A stretch of 64,000 nucleotides of DNA from Emticicia sp. CRIBPO. Lineage in GTDB: Bacteria > Bacteroidota > Bacteroidia > Cytophagales > Spirosomataceae. Made by a program: the position numbers and the translations under genes. Shown here piece after piece: positions 34,430 through 43,414 of this stretch. Positions within the stretch are counted from its first letter, which is position 1. Each line of letters opens with the position of its first letter. Under the pieces are notes generated by a model. That model did no database searches and was not told where the DNA came from. It saw nothing but the letters and a program-made list of their open reading frames with translations. The stretch spans positions 1 to 64,000 of the forward strand of contig NZ_JAAAKV010000001.1 of assembly GCF_009905725.1 (NCBI RefSeq). The letters are read 5' to 3'.

Positions 34430-35827
34430 TCAGATATCCCCTACCATCTCCTCAGGTTTTACCCAGGCATCGAACTCTTCAGCCGTAAGATAACCCAACT
34501 GAATGGCGGTTTCTTTCAGCGTCGATCCGTTTTTGTGAGCAGTCTGAGCTATTTCTGCTGATTTATAATATCCTATTTTAGTATTTAGAGCTGTTACAAG
34601 CATCAGTGAGTTGTTCAGGTGCACTTTGATATTTTCATGCAAAGGCTCAATCCCAACCGCACATTTGTCATTAAACGACACACAAACGTCTCCGATCAGA
34701 CGGGCTGAATGAAGGAAGTTGTAAATCATCATCGGTTTAAAGACGTTCAGTTCAAAATGACCGTTGGCACCGCCGATGTTGATGGCCACATCATTACCCA
34801 AAACCTGTGCTGCCGCCATGGTCATGGCCTCACATTGTGTAGGGTTTACTTTTCCCGGCATGATGGATGAACCCGGCTCATTATCCGGAATAAATATCTC
34901 ACCGATACCCGATCTTGGTCCTGAAGACAGCATTCTGATGTCATTCCCGATCTTCATCAGGCTGACAGCCACTGTTTTCAATGCTCCGTGGGCTTCAACG
35001 ATAGCATCGTGGGCCGCCAGGGCCTCAAATTTATTTTCAGCCGTAACAAACGGCAAACCTGTCAGGTCAGCAATGTGTTTGGCTACGTTTACGGCATATC
35101 CTTTGGGTGTATTGATACCTGTTCCTACGGCTGTTCCGCCCAAGGCCAACTCAGAAAGGTGTTCCAGTGTGTTTTTGATGGCTTTCAGACCGTGGTTCAG
35201 CTGGGAAACATATCCTGAAAACTCCTGACCTAAGGTAAGCGGAGTGGCATCCATAAAGTGGGTCCTGCCTATTTTCACCACTTTCATAAAAGCCTTGGCT
35301 TTCTGATCCAGGGTATCTCTTAATTTCTCGATACCGGGAATGGTCTTTTCAATCAATATCTGGTAAGCGGCAATGTGCATCGCCGTTGGGAAAGTGTCAT
35401 TGGATGACTGCGACTTATTCACGTCATCATTAGGATGAAGGAATTTCTGTTTGTCGCTCAGTTCACCGCCTTTTAATACGTGCCCCCTGTAAGCAATCAC
35501 CTCATTGCTGTTCATGTTGGATTGTGTACCTGAACCGGTCTGCCATACCACCAAAGGAAACTGATCTGCCAGCTTACCTTCAAGGATTTCATCACAAACC
35601 ACACCGATTAATTTTGCTTTTTCTTCATCCAGCACACCAGCATCGAAATTGGCCAGTGCTGCTGCCTTTTTTAGATACGCAAACGCCCTGATGATTTCCT
35701 TGGGCATTTTGTTGATATCTTCAGCGATTTTGAAGTTTTCGATCGAACGCTGGGTTTGGGCTCCCCAATACACATGGGCAGGTACCTGTACCTCTCCCAT
35801 CGTATCCTTTTCTATTCTATATTCCAT
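34430..35827 (-). CDS. fumC: Class II fumarate hydratase
   Basis: Fumarase of the TCA cycle (fumarate + water to malate), 465 residues, iron-free tetramer. Seen: [18 protein letters not shown] near the N-terminus, [11 protein letters not shown], and the signature [13 protein letters not shown]. The start at 35827 ([12 protein letters not shown]) is chosen; an in-frame ATG at 35890 would add 21 residues not found in the family. Gene order on this strand upstream is rluE-like and nupG-like, but 66 bp separate them, so it may have its own promoter. Confidence 0.95.
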   Translation of the reverse strand: MEYRIEKDTMGEVQVPAHVYWGAQTQRSIENFKIAEDINKMPKEIIRAFAYLKKAAALANFDAGVLDEEKAKLIGVVCDEILEGKLADQFPLVVWQTGSGTQSNMNSNEVIAYRGHVLKGGELSDKQKFLHPNDDVNKSQSSNDTFPTAMHIAAYQILIEKTIPGIEKLRDTLDQKAKAFMKVVKIGRTHFMDATPLTLGQEFSGYVSQLNHGLKAIKNTLEHLSELALGGTAVGTGINTPKGYAVNVAKHIADLTGLPFVTAENKFEALAAHDAIVEAHGALKTVAVSLMKIGNDIRMLSSGPRSGIGEIFIPDNEPGSSIMPGKVNPTQCEAMTMAAAQVLGNDVAINIGGANGHFELNVFKPMMIYNFLHSARLIGDVCVSFNDKCAVGIEPLHENIKVHLNNSLMLVTALNTKIGYYKSAEIAQTAHKNGSTLKETAIQLGYLTAEEFDAWVKPEEMVGDI

Positions 35828-35893
35828 GATTGAATCAATTGATTGATAAGTATGAGTTGCAAAAATAGAGTTGAAAGTATTCAGAATCAAAAT

Positions 35894-36499
35894 TTATCTG
35901 TTTGAATACAAAGTTTTTTGGTAAATGTCATTTTTTGAAAGCTCGAGTATTTCTCCGGGCTGCAATGTTCCGAGCGTAAGATTTTCAATGGAATAACGCA
36001 CCAGTCTGAGCGTAGGCAGTCCCACAGAAGCCGTCATGCGTCGTATCTGCCGGTTTTTCCCTTCATGGATGCCCATAATGATCCAGGAATCCGGAATGCT
36101 TTTCCTGACCCTGATCGGTGGATTTCTTTCCCAGACCGGGGGCGTTTCTATGATCTCAGCTACAGCCGGGCGGGTCTGAATGGACTTGCCGTTGATACTG
36201 ATCTGGACTCCTGATCTCAGCCGGGCCATTGATGCTTCCGTCGCTTCCCCTTCTACCTGTACCCAGTATTTTTTGCCGTGTTCACGCTTCGGGTCAAGCA
36301 GACGGGTTTTCAGTAAATTATCATTGGTCAGGATCAGCAGTCCCTCGCTGTCATGATCAAGCCGGCCTACCGGATAAATGTCTTTGGGTAAATCAAAACC
36401 CAGTGATAACAAACCGGGATGCCCTCCTTCAGCTGTAAACTGTGAGAGCACCCCGAATGGTTTATTGATAATGAAATATCTGAAATCAGAATTAAGCAA
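35894..36499 (-). CDS. RsuA/RluE-type rRNA pseudouridine synthase
   Basis: Pseudouridine synthase of 201 residues without an S4 domain, as in RluE, which modifies 23S rRNA. The catalytic aspartate lies in VGRLDHDSEGLLIL, and the end of the domain shows GKNRQIRRM. Target uridine not provable from sequence. The start overlaps the end of the nucleoside permease gene by 8 bp, so they are one transcript. Confidence 0.88.
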   Translation of the reverse strand: MLNSDFRYFIINKPFGVLSQFTAEGGHPGLLSLGFDLPKDIYPVGRLDHDSEGLLILTNDNLLKTRLLDPKREHGKKYWVQVEGEATEASMARLRSGVQISINGKSIQTRPAVAEIIETPPVWERNPPIRVRKSIPDSWIIMGIHEGKNRQIRRMTASVGLPTLRLVRYSIENLTLGTLQPGEILELSKNDIYQKTLYSNR

Positions 36500-37691
36500 C
36501 TTTGATATCCTTTTGGTTATCTTTAAAGAACAGAACGAATAATACCAGTACTACGGCTGCAATAGTTGCAGGAACCATCCACACCGCACGGTAGTCAAAC
36601 ATACCTTCAGAAATTTTGTAATGATCAAGGACAATACCGGAAAGCTTGGAACCGATACCCATCCCGATACCATAAGTAGCAAGCGTGATCAGACCCTGGG
36701 CCGAACTCTTGATCTTTTCTCCGGCTTTGTTGTCAGTGTAGATCTGGCCTGTAACGAAGAAGAAGTCATAACAAACCCCGTGTAAAACAATGGCGATATA
36801 AAGTATCCACTCTGAAGAAATACCGTCACCGTAACCGAAGCAGATAAACCTTACGATCCACGCCACAAGTCCTATGATAAGGATTTTCTTCACACCGAAC
36901 TTGGCAAAAGCGAACGGCAGCAAAAGCATGAACAACACTTCAGAAACCTGTCCCAGAGACATTTTATTTTCAACGTTGGTCATGTGTGAAGCCGACAGGG
37001 AAGGATTGGCCAGGGCATAGTAGAATGACAACGGAATACAGATCAGGATAGAAGAAATAAAGAAGATCAGGAATGACCTGTCTTTAAACAAAACGAAAGC
37101 GTCTGTACCCAATATCTGGCCGAAAGTAGGTTTTTCAGTAGTTTTAGGCGGGGTATCAGGCAAAAAGAAAGCGAAAATACCCAAAGCAAGTGAACTGAAC
37201 ATAGAGATCTGGAAAATCTCCACAGAACCTCCGATATCCAAAAAGCCTACAATGTTGGTCACCACGATCCAGGCGATTGTTCCGAAAACACGGATAAAAG
37301 GAAATTCTTTACCCGGTTCTTTCATCTGGTTCATCGCGATGGATGTCGAAAGAGCAAGGTTAGGAGTAAAAGTGATGGTATAAGCCAGGATATACCAGAA
37401 GAATTCAGCAGGATCAGTGATTTTGATCAGGAAATAAAGAACAACCGCTCCGAGAAGGTTGATAATCCCCATTACTTTCTGAGCAGAGAAAAAACGGTCG
37501 GCGATCATACCCACAAAAAACGGGGCAATCAAAGTGGCAATTGAAAAGGCAGTATAGGCGTTTCCAACCTGGTCTCCTGTAGCATTTAATTGGTTAAGCA
37601 TGTATTTACTCATCTGTCCGTACCAGGAACCCCAGGTCACAAACATGAGAAACATCATAAACATCAGCTGAATTCGTACGGTTAATTTCAT
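36492..37691 (-). CDS. NupG/XapB-type nucleoside permease (MFS)
   Basis: Inner-membrane transporter of 399 residues with twelve predicted spans. The N-terminus (FMMFLMFVTWGSWYGQMS) and IAPFFVGMIADRFFSAQ are marks of the NupG nucleoside:H+ symporter family. It would import nucleosides. Start chosen at MKLTVRIQL, which precedes the first span. The pseudouridine synthase follows with an 8-bp overlap. Confidence 0.85.
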   Translation of the reverse strand: MKLTVRIQLMFMMFLMFVTWGSWYGQMSKYMLNQLNATGDQVGNAYTAFSIATLIAPFFVGMIADRFFSAQKVMGIINLLGAVVLYFLIKITDPAEFFWYILAYTITFTPNLALSTSIAMNQMKEPGKEFPFIRVFGTIAWIVVTNIVGFLDIGGSVEIFQISMFSSLALGIFAFFLPDTPPKTTEKPTFGQILGTDAFVLFKDRSFLIFFISSILICIPLSFYYALANPSLSASHMTNVENKMSLGQVSEVLFMLLLPFAFAKFGVKKILIIGLVAWIVRFICFGYGDGISSEWILYIAIVLHGVCYDFFFVTGQIYTDNKAGEKIKSSAQGLITLATYGIGMGIGSKLSGIVLDHYKISEGMFDYRAVWMVPATIAAVVLVLFVLFFKDNQKDIKVA

Positions 37692-37839
37692 ATAGGAATG
37701 ATTTGTTTAATTGGTTATATTCAGAAACCAAATATAGGAATGATTTATTAATATTTTTAAAAAATCCTGTTTTGGGCTCATTTTGAGATCATTTTGCCAC
37801 TCACAGGATTAAACAAACAGGTTTTCGGATATAAATCAT

Positions 37840-37847
37840 TAATTTTG
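37840..37847 (+). promoter_or_regulatory. Putative -7 element (TAATTTTG) for truA
   Basis: Matches TAnnTTTG but ends only 4 bases before the ATG at 37852, so transcription would begin at or very near the start codon. No -33 box at the expected place. Confidence 0.4.
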
Positions 37848-37851
37848 CGGC

Positions 37852-39081
37852 ATGAGATATTTTATTGAACTGGCTTACAAAGGCACCTGCTTTAACGGAT
37901 GGCAGCGACAACCCAATGCCCCCACTGTTCAGCAGGAAATTGAAAGGGCCCTGAGTTTGTATTTAAGAATGCCCGTCACCATCAACGGCAGCAGCAGAAC
38001 AGATACCGGAGTACATGCTACGCAACAATATGCTCATTTTGAAACACCACACCGCATTGATTTTGAGCCGCGTATGTATTACCGGCTAAACGGGATACTG
38101 GACAAGGACGTGGTCATCAGGAAAATCATCCCGGTACATTACAACAGCCACAGCAGGTTTGATGCCATCGCCAGGAAATATACTTACAGAATCTCGACCC
38201 GGAAAGATCCTTTCAACCGTGGCTTATCTTCTGAGTATTATGGTAAGCTTGATCTTGATAAAATGAACGAGGCTTCAGAGGTATTACTGAAACATACTGA
38301 TTTCCAATGCTTCAGCAAGGTAAAAACCGACGTCACCTCGTTTCTTTGTACGATTCAGTACGCCTGGTGGGAATCTAAAGACGGCCTGATCATGTTTCAT
38401 ATTAAATCCAACCGTTTTCTGAGGGGGATGGTCAGGGCCATTGTCGGGACGCTGATGGAAGTCGGATCAGGCAAATTGAGCATAAAGGAGTTTGAGGACA
38501 TTATTTTATCAAAAAACAGGCAAAAGGCCGGAAAAAGTGCTCCTGCAGAAGGACTTACACTCGAAGAAGTAGAATACCCGGCCGGTTATTTTGAAGACAT
38601 GAACATACCAAAAGTACTGAAATACGATGTTATCACTGCTGAAGAGGCCCACATGCCTGTGGTCAGGCAGTTGTTTGAAACCTATGCCGAAAACCTGGGC
38701 GTCGACCTCTGTTTCCAGGGCTTTACAGAAGAAATGGAAACCCTTCCCGGAAAATATGCCGATCCGGAGGGAACAATTCTTCTAGCACAGACGGCAGAAG
38801 GTTTTGCCGGGGTAGTGGCCCTGAAAAAAATCGGAGAAGGCATTTGTGAAATGAAAAGGCTCTTTGTCAGTGAAAACTTCAAGGGTTACGGCCTGGGAAA
38901 AGCACTGACAGTGAAATTAATAGAAGTAGCCAGGGAAAAAGGCTACAGGCAAATGAACCTGGACACTCTCGAAAGACTGGGCCCGGCCGTGAATCTGTAC
39001 CGGAACCTGGGCTTTACCGAAACAGAGCCTTATAATTTTAACCCTGAAGAAGACATTCTTTATTTTAGTTTGGCCTTATGA
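37852..39081 (+). CDS. truA: TruA tRNA pseudouridine synthase fused to a GNAT acetyltransferase
   Basis: One uninterrupted frame of 409 residues. Residues 1 to about 245 are TruA, which makes pseudouridine at positions 38-40 of tRNA; the catalytic aspartate is D51 in SSRTDTGVHATQ and the C-terminal half has HIKSNRFLRGMVRAIVGT. Residues of about 250-409 are a GNAT N-acetyltransferase with the acetyl-CoA loop FKGYGLGKALTVKL and the tail VNLYRNLGFTETEPY. The second part begins at an internal methionine (MNIPKVLKY, codon at 38599), so the fusion may have arisen by loss of a stop between two genes. The usual TruA is about 250 residues. It overlaps tsaC by 4 bp. Confidence 0.87.
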   Translation: MRYFIELAYKGTCFNGWQRQPNAPTVQQEIERALSLYLRMPVTINGSSRTDTGVHATQQYAHFETPHRIDFEPRMYYRLNGILDKDVVIRKIIPVHYNSHSRFDAIARKYTYRISTRKDPFNRGLSSEYYGKLDLDKMNEASEVLLKHTDFQCFSKVKTDVTSFLCTIQYAWWESKDGLIMFHIKSNRFLRGMVRAIVGTLMEVGSGKLSIKEFEDIILSKNRQKAGKSAPAEGLTLEEVEYPAGYFEDMNIPKVLKYDVITAEEAHMPVVRQLFETYAENLGVDLCFQGFTEEMETLPGKYADPEGTILLAQTAEGFAGVVALKKIGEGICEMKRLFVSENFKGYGLGKALTVKLIEVAREKGYRQMNLDTLERLGPAVNLYRNLGFTETEPYNFNPEEDILYFSLAL

Positions 39082-40043
39082 AAACCGCACAGGTAGGAAA
39101 AGACATAGAAAAAGCAGCTGAGATGCTCAGAAACGGCGGTTTGGTAGGTATTCCCACCGAAACGGTCTACGGCCTCGCGGCCAATGCCCTGGATGAAAAA
39201 GCTGTAACCCGGATATTTAAAGTCAAAAACAGGCCGAGCTTTGACCCTCTGATCATTCATGTGGCATCACTGGCAGATTTTCAGCTTTATGTGAAGGAAA
39301 TACCGGTCAATCTGCTGAAACTGGCTGAAAAAACAGGACCGGGACCATTGACTTTGCTATTACCCAAAAAAGACATCATTCCTGATATCGTCACGTCAGG
39401 CCTTGAAAGGGTAGCCATCAGGATTCCCAATCATCCTTTGACGCTGGAATTGCTCAGGCAACTGGATTTCCCGTTGGCTGCCCCGAGTGCCAATCCCTTC
39501 GGTTACATCTCTCCTACCCGTCCTGAACACGTGGTGGCTCAGTTGGGTGACCAGCTCGACTATGTCATTGATGGCGGGGCTTCAGAGGTGGGCATTGAAT
39601 CGACTATTATTGGTATTGAAGGCGACAAAACCGTCATCTACCGGAAGGGCGGGCTTTCGATTGAGCAGATAGAAAAAGAGATAGGAAAAGTGTATGTGCT
39701 GGATCATTCCACCTCCAATCCCGAGGCACCCGGAATGCTCAAAAGCCATTATGCTCCCAATAAGAAAGTGATGGTGTATTCTCCCAATATGCACTTTGAG
39801 TTGATAGACTCAGCCAAGACCGGTTTTTTAGGTTTTAAAGAAACAATAGCCGGCGTCCGTGCTGAAAACCAGTTTATATTATCCGCTTCTGGAGATTATT
39901 CGGAAGCAGCCAGAAAGCTTTTTTATGGCCTCAGGTGGCTGGATGGCCTGGATATTGATACCATCCTGATAGAATTAGTGCCTGAAGAAAACCTGGGCCG
40001 TGCCATCAACGATCGCCTCAGAAGAGCCGCCGCTATGGATTAA
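39078..40043 (+). CDS. L-threonylcarbamoyladenylate synthase, Sua5 type
   Basis: Makes threonylcarbamoyl-AMP for the universal t6A37 modification of ANN-decoding tRNAs. The 321-residue form has a YrdC domain (about 1-200; GLVGIPTETVYGLAANALDE, KVKNRPSFDPLIIHV, and APSANPFGYISPT) and a Sua5 C-terminal domain (about 230-320; GMLKSHYAPNKKV). It overlaps the TruA-GNAT stop by 4 bp, so both tRNA-modifying proteins are coupled. The stop overlaps the convergent OmpA-family gene by 11 bp. Confidence 0.92.
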   Translation: MKTAQVGKDIEKAAEMLRNGGLVGIPTETVYGLAANALDEKAVTRIFKVKNRPSFDPLIIHVASLADFQLYVKEIPVNLLKLAEKTGPGPLTLLLPKKDIIPDIVTSGLERVAIRIPNHPLTLELLRQLDFPLAAPSANPFGYISPTRPEHVVAQLGDQLDYVIDGGASEVGIESTIIGIEGDKTVIYRKGGLSIEQIEKEIGKVYVLDHSTSNPEAPGMLKSHYAPNKKVMVYSPNMHFELIDSAKTGFLGFKETIAGVRAENQFILSASGDYSEAARKLFYGLRWLDGLDIDTILIELVPEENLGRAINDRLRRAAAMD

Positions 40044-42624
40044 GGTCTATGATCCTCACTTCCACCCTACGGTTTTTGGCTTTATTTTCATCAGAATCAT
40101 TCGGCACCAAAGGTTCCGAAGATCCCTTTCCTTTGACGGTGATTCTTTCATGGTTGATCCCCTTATTGAAAAGATAATTGGCAATTACCTTGGCCCTGAA
40201 TTCTGACAGATACTGGTTCAGACGCTGATCGTTACCGTCACTGTCGGTATGTCCGGTAATCTCAATCTGGAAATTTTTATGCTGTGTTAATCCGGCAGCC
40301 AGCAGGTCAAGCTGCAGATTGGAGCCGTCCAGCATTTTCGGTTTACTCTTTTCAAAATTCACTTTATTTAACCTGTAAGTCTTACCTAACGCCTCAGGAC
40401 GTGAAAATTCACTGACAAGAAAGTTAAGATTATCAGGCAGGTCAACTATCTCTTTACTCATTACCTTAACCGGTTCAGGTTCCTTTTTCACTTCTTTTTT
40501 AGAAGAGACCAGTGTAATGGGAAGAATAAGGCTTTCCGGACTCTGCTGCCCCAGCTTAGCCAGAAGCAAACTGTCCGAAACGGTATTGAAACCTTTCAGA
40601 GCTACCTTAATGCTGTAAATAACATCCGGTTTGAAAAGCCCGTAATAAACCTGGCCTTTTGAAGTAAGCTGTACATTCATCACTTTGGGCAAAGAAGCTG
40701 CTACGTCCAGTTGTTTCAGTTGTTCGGCAGTAAGCTCATTGGTAATCTGGATACCCGCTTCATAAAAGCTCTTCTTTACCAGTATCCTGAAAATACCATT
40801 GGTAACGCCTTGGGGACCTACCTTCACTTTCACCGGATCGTACCCCTTCGCCGAAGCTTCCATTTCGTAACTGTTCACCGGTGACAATTTGGCGGTCACC
40901 GATTTGATGCCCGACGTATTCAGCAGGTTATCGTTAACACCGTTGGAAGTCAGTTTAAAGTCGGCCGGAATGTTCAGGCCCGTGATGGCATCATAGACCT
41001 GGAATGTGTAAGACTCCGAAGCTACAGGGCTCAGCGTTAAAGTAGTAAGCCTGCTGCTGTTTATGGTCAGTGAACCCTTAAAATTCATGTAACCTTTGGC
41101 TGAAGCTTCCATAGAATAAGGTCCGCCTGTTCCGATTTTTGCTGTATATTTTTTGGAAACCGGGTCAAAAGCACATTGCACAGGCACATTCTTCGAATCA
41201 AAAATCCTGAACCTGCAATCTTCCATCGGTTTTCCGGTCTGAGAGTCGTACACAATGAAACTATAATCCAAAGGATCTTTCTTCTTCATATACACCTCAA
41301 TCTTGCGGTTCTCACTGATGGCTGACTTCACATCTTCGTATCCATCGGCTGTCACTTCAAATGAGTATTTCTTGTCCGGGTCAATGATGGGCTTGCCGAA
41401 ATTCTCGTTCATATTGACCTCGTTCTGTTTTTCATCAAAAACCCTGATCTTAGCCGCTTTGAGCTGCACTTTGGTAGCAGCATCAAAAACCGAGATCACA
41501 TAATCTTCCGCTACCTTATCCAGTCTCATCGCAAACAGGGAATTGTTTCCACTGATGGTTTTTACTTCCAGTGTGCCCAGCTTGTGATTGTAACCTTTAA
41601 AAGAAGCCTCAAAATGATAAGTACCTGTTTCAGTAGGCATAAACCTGACCGATTCCTTATCAGAAGCCTTGAATTTGACAACTTTCTTCGACGGCAGTTC
41701 CACAGAAACTTCAGCGGCAAGTCTCTTGTCTGTCAGGTTATCAAAAACATCCACTTCAATGACCGTTTCAGGAACCAGGCTGAGAATAATAGGAGCTCCG
41801 GTATTTTTTACTTCAAATTCGCCGTTGTTAAAACCTTTAGCCTTCGTCTGAACGATCAGTATTTCATTTCTTTTAGCATCAAACTTGTGTTTCCCGTCCT
41901 TGAAATCTCCCTGGAAAACAGGTCTGCCGTCACTTTTCTGTTTGATGATCAGGTTTCCTGAACTCACCCTCTCGTTGGTGCTCTTATTATAAAAGTTGAT
42001 CTCCGAAACCGTGCTGGCTTTTTTGAAAAGCACATTCATCAGGAAAATATTGGCAGGATCCGTCACATTGAATTCTACTTCGGAAACCTCGTCTGCATAC
42101 CCGGCCGATTTTCCGGAAATCTTATACTGCCCTGATTCTGTAAATGGGACCCTGTATTCGGCTACTTTTTTGCTGGTAGAAGTGGTTTTTACCACTTTAC
42201 CTTTAAATACGATCTCAATTTCCGCGTCTACAGGATTCTTGCTTTCATCATCGAGGGTTTTTAGGACCAGCACAGCAATGGGGCGGGATGATAACCTGAT
42301 ATCAACAGTGGCTTCATTGCCATCCAAAGCTTCGGTATCGATGGTTTTATCTTCAGGATAAAAGCCTTCGGCATTGGCGGTGATTTTTACCTTCTGCCCT
42401 TTCACGGCCGTCATAATCCAATCGTTGGCAGAAGATTTGATTTTAACCGGGTTACCTGTTTTGACATCAACGGCAGTAAGAACAGCACTCATTTCTGTGC
42501 CAGTCCGCTCGTTAACCACCTTTACCGTAATTGTAATGTCTTCAGCAAAACTGGAAAAGCCCGTCAGAATGATGAGGGAGAAAAAAAGCAGGAACTTAGA
42601 AATATTATATTTTTTGAATAACAT
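40033..42624 (-). CDS. OmpA-family protein with eight beta-sandwich repeats
   Basis: Exported protein of 863 residues. A signal peptide (1-27) is followed by eight degenerate repeats of about 70-90 residues, each opening with a strand of the type VxVxDxxT (for example ISVFDAATKVQLKA and FIVYDSQTGKPMED) and closing with an A-x-G-[YF] motif (AEGF, SAGY, AKGF, FKGY, ADGY, AKGY, AKGY, LKGF). They resemble carboxypeptidase-regulatory/PEGA-type domains. The last about 125 residues are an OmpA peptidoglycan-binding domain (ITGHTDSDGNDQRLNQYLSE, then NRRVEVRI). It likely links the outer membrane or surface to the wall; gliding or secretion roles occur in relatives. Confidence 0.85.
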   Translation of the reverse strand: MLFKKYNISKFLLFFSLIILTGFSSFAEDITITVKVVNERTGTEMSAVLTAVDVKTGNPVKIKSSANDWIMTAVKGQKVKITANAEGFYPEDKTIDTEALDGNEATVDIRLSSRPIAVLVLKTLDDESKNPVDAEIEIVFKGKVVKTTSTSKKVAEYRVPFTESGQYKISGKSAGYADEVSEVEFNVTDPANIFLMNVLFKKASTVSEINFYNKSTNERVSSGNLIIKQKSDGRPVFQGDFKDGKHKFDAKRNEILIVQTKAKGFNNGEFEVKNTGAPIILSLVPETVIEVDVFDNLTDKRLAAEVSVELPSKKVVKFKASDKESVRFMPTETGTYHFEASFKGYNHKLGTLEVKTISGNNSLFAMRLDKVAEDYVISVFDAATKVQLKAAKIRVFDEKQNEVNMNENFGKPIIDPDKKYSFEVTADGYEDVKSAISENRKIEVYMKKKDPLDYSFIVYDSQTGKPMEDCRFRIFDSKNVPVQCAFDPVSKKYTAKIGTGGPYSMEASAKGYMNFKGSLTINSSRLTTLTLSPVASESYTFQVYDAITGLNIPADFKLTSNGVNDNLLNTSGIKSVTAKLSPVNSYEMEASAKGYDPVKVKVGPQGVTNGIFRILVKKSFYEAGIQITNELTAEQLKQLDVAASLPKVMNVQLTSKGQVYYGLFKPDVIYSIKVALKGFNTVSDSLLLAKLGQQSPESLILPITLVSSKKEVKKEPEPVKVMSKEIVDLPDNLNFLVSEFSRPEALGKTYRLNKVNFEKSKPKMLDGSNLQLDLLAAGLTQHKNFQIEITGHTDSDGNDQRLNQYLSEFRAKVIANYLFNKGINHERITVKGKGSSEPLVPNDSDENKAKNRRVEVRIIDLNP

Positions 42625-42650
42625 AGTTCTTGTTTAACCAATTTTTGGGT

Positions 42651-42658
42651 TATTTTTG
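42651..42658 (+). promoter_or_regulatory. Putative -7 element (TATTTTTG) for the WbqC-like gene
   Basis: Matches TAnnTTTG with a TTG 18 bp upstream (42630-42632). It lies in the divergent spacer beside the OmpA-family start and gives a leader of about 85 bases. Confidence 0.45.
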
Positions 42659-42748
42659 TAAAGATTTCAAGGGTCTGATTAATAAACGACCTTCAAATGT
42701 CATTATTGGTTATCGTATATATTTAATCAGCAAACCACAAGGATTTTT

Positions 42749-43354
42749 ATGATATTCACCTCAAATTTTTTGCCATGTATTGCCTACATGAGTGCTTTTG
42801 TAAAATTTGATGACGTCTCTGTTACTTATGATGAGTATTATGAAAAACAAACCTACCGTAACAGGGCTTATGTGCTGGGAGCCAATAAAGTGGAAACACT
42901 CAGTATCCCGGTCCACAAAATTGCGAATAAAACTTTATTAAAAGACATTAAAATAGATAATCACGAGCTTTGGCAGCGAAGATTCTGGAGAACGATTGAG
43001 GCGGCTTATAAAAAAAGCCCTTTCTTTGAGCATTACGATTATCTGTTTTATGACCTGTTTCATAAGAAATACGACTTTTTGTACGATTTGAACCACGACT
43101 CACTGTCAAAATGTCTGAAAAGCCTGGAGGTGAATAAGACAATTTGTCTTGTAGAAAAAGTTGATTTTGAAAATAAAAACGAAATATTTAGCTTTAATGC
43201 AAAAAAAAGGGGTGAAAATCCGGATTTCTTTGAACCGGTTCCTTATTTGCAAAACTTTGGCAACGGATTTGTATCTAACCTCAGCATTATAGATTTAATA
43301 TTCTGCAAAGGTCCCGAGAGTCTTCAAATATTAAATAATTCCATACGGAATTGA
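42749..43354 (+). CDS. WbqC-like protein
   Basis: Protein of 201 residues with the layout of the WbqC family, often found with polysaccharide genes but also as a single gene in Bacteroidota. Seen: FLPCIAYMSAFVKFDDV at the N-terminus, YRNRAYVLGANKVETLSIPV and the middle helix WQRRFWRTIEAAYKKSPFF. Its biochemical role is unknown. The clpC gene starts 61 bp downstream. Confidence 0.82.
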   Translation: MIFTSNFLPCIAYMSAFVKFDDVSVTYDEYYEKQTYRNRAYVLGANKVETLSIPVHKIANKTLLKDIKIDNHELWQRRFWRTIEAAYKKSPFFEHYDYLFYDLFHKKYDFLYDLNHDSLSKCLKSLEVNKTICLVEKVDFENKNEIFSFNAKKRGENPDFFEPVPYLQNFGNGFVSNLSIIDLIFCKGPESLQILNNSIRN

Positions 43355-43403
43355 ACACTATAGCTGTTTTTTGCGTTATTATTCAAAATTATTAACCTCA
43401 AAA

Positions 43404-43409
43404 AAGGAG
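43404..43409 (+). promoter_or_regulatory. Shine-Dalgarno AAGGAG before clpC
   Basis: AAGGAG lies 5 bases before the ATG. Bacteroidota genes rarely have so clear a ribosome site, and most genes of this window lack one; it fits a highly translated protein and fixes the start. Confidence 0.7.
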
Positions 43410-43414
43410 AATTA

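Noticed and set aside
35828-35890. Earlier ATG for fumC
   Set aside because: Adds 21 residues before the normal fumarase N-terminus; no family support.
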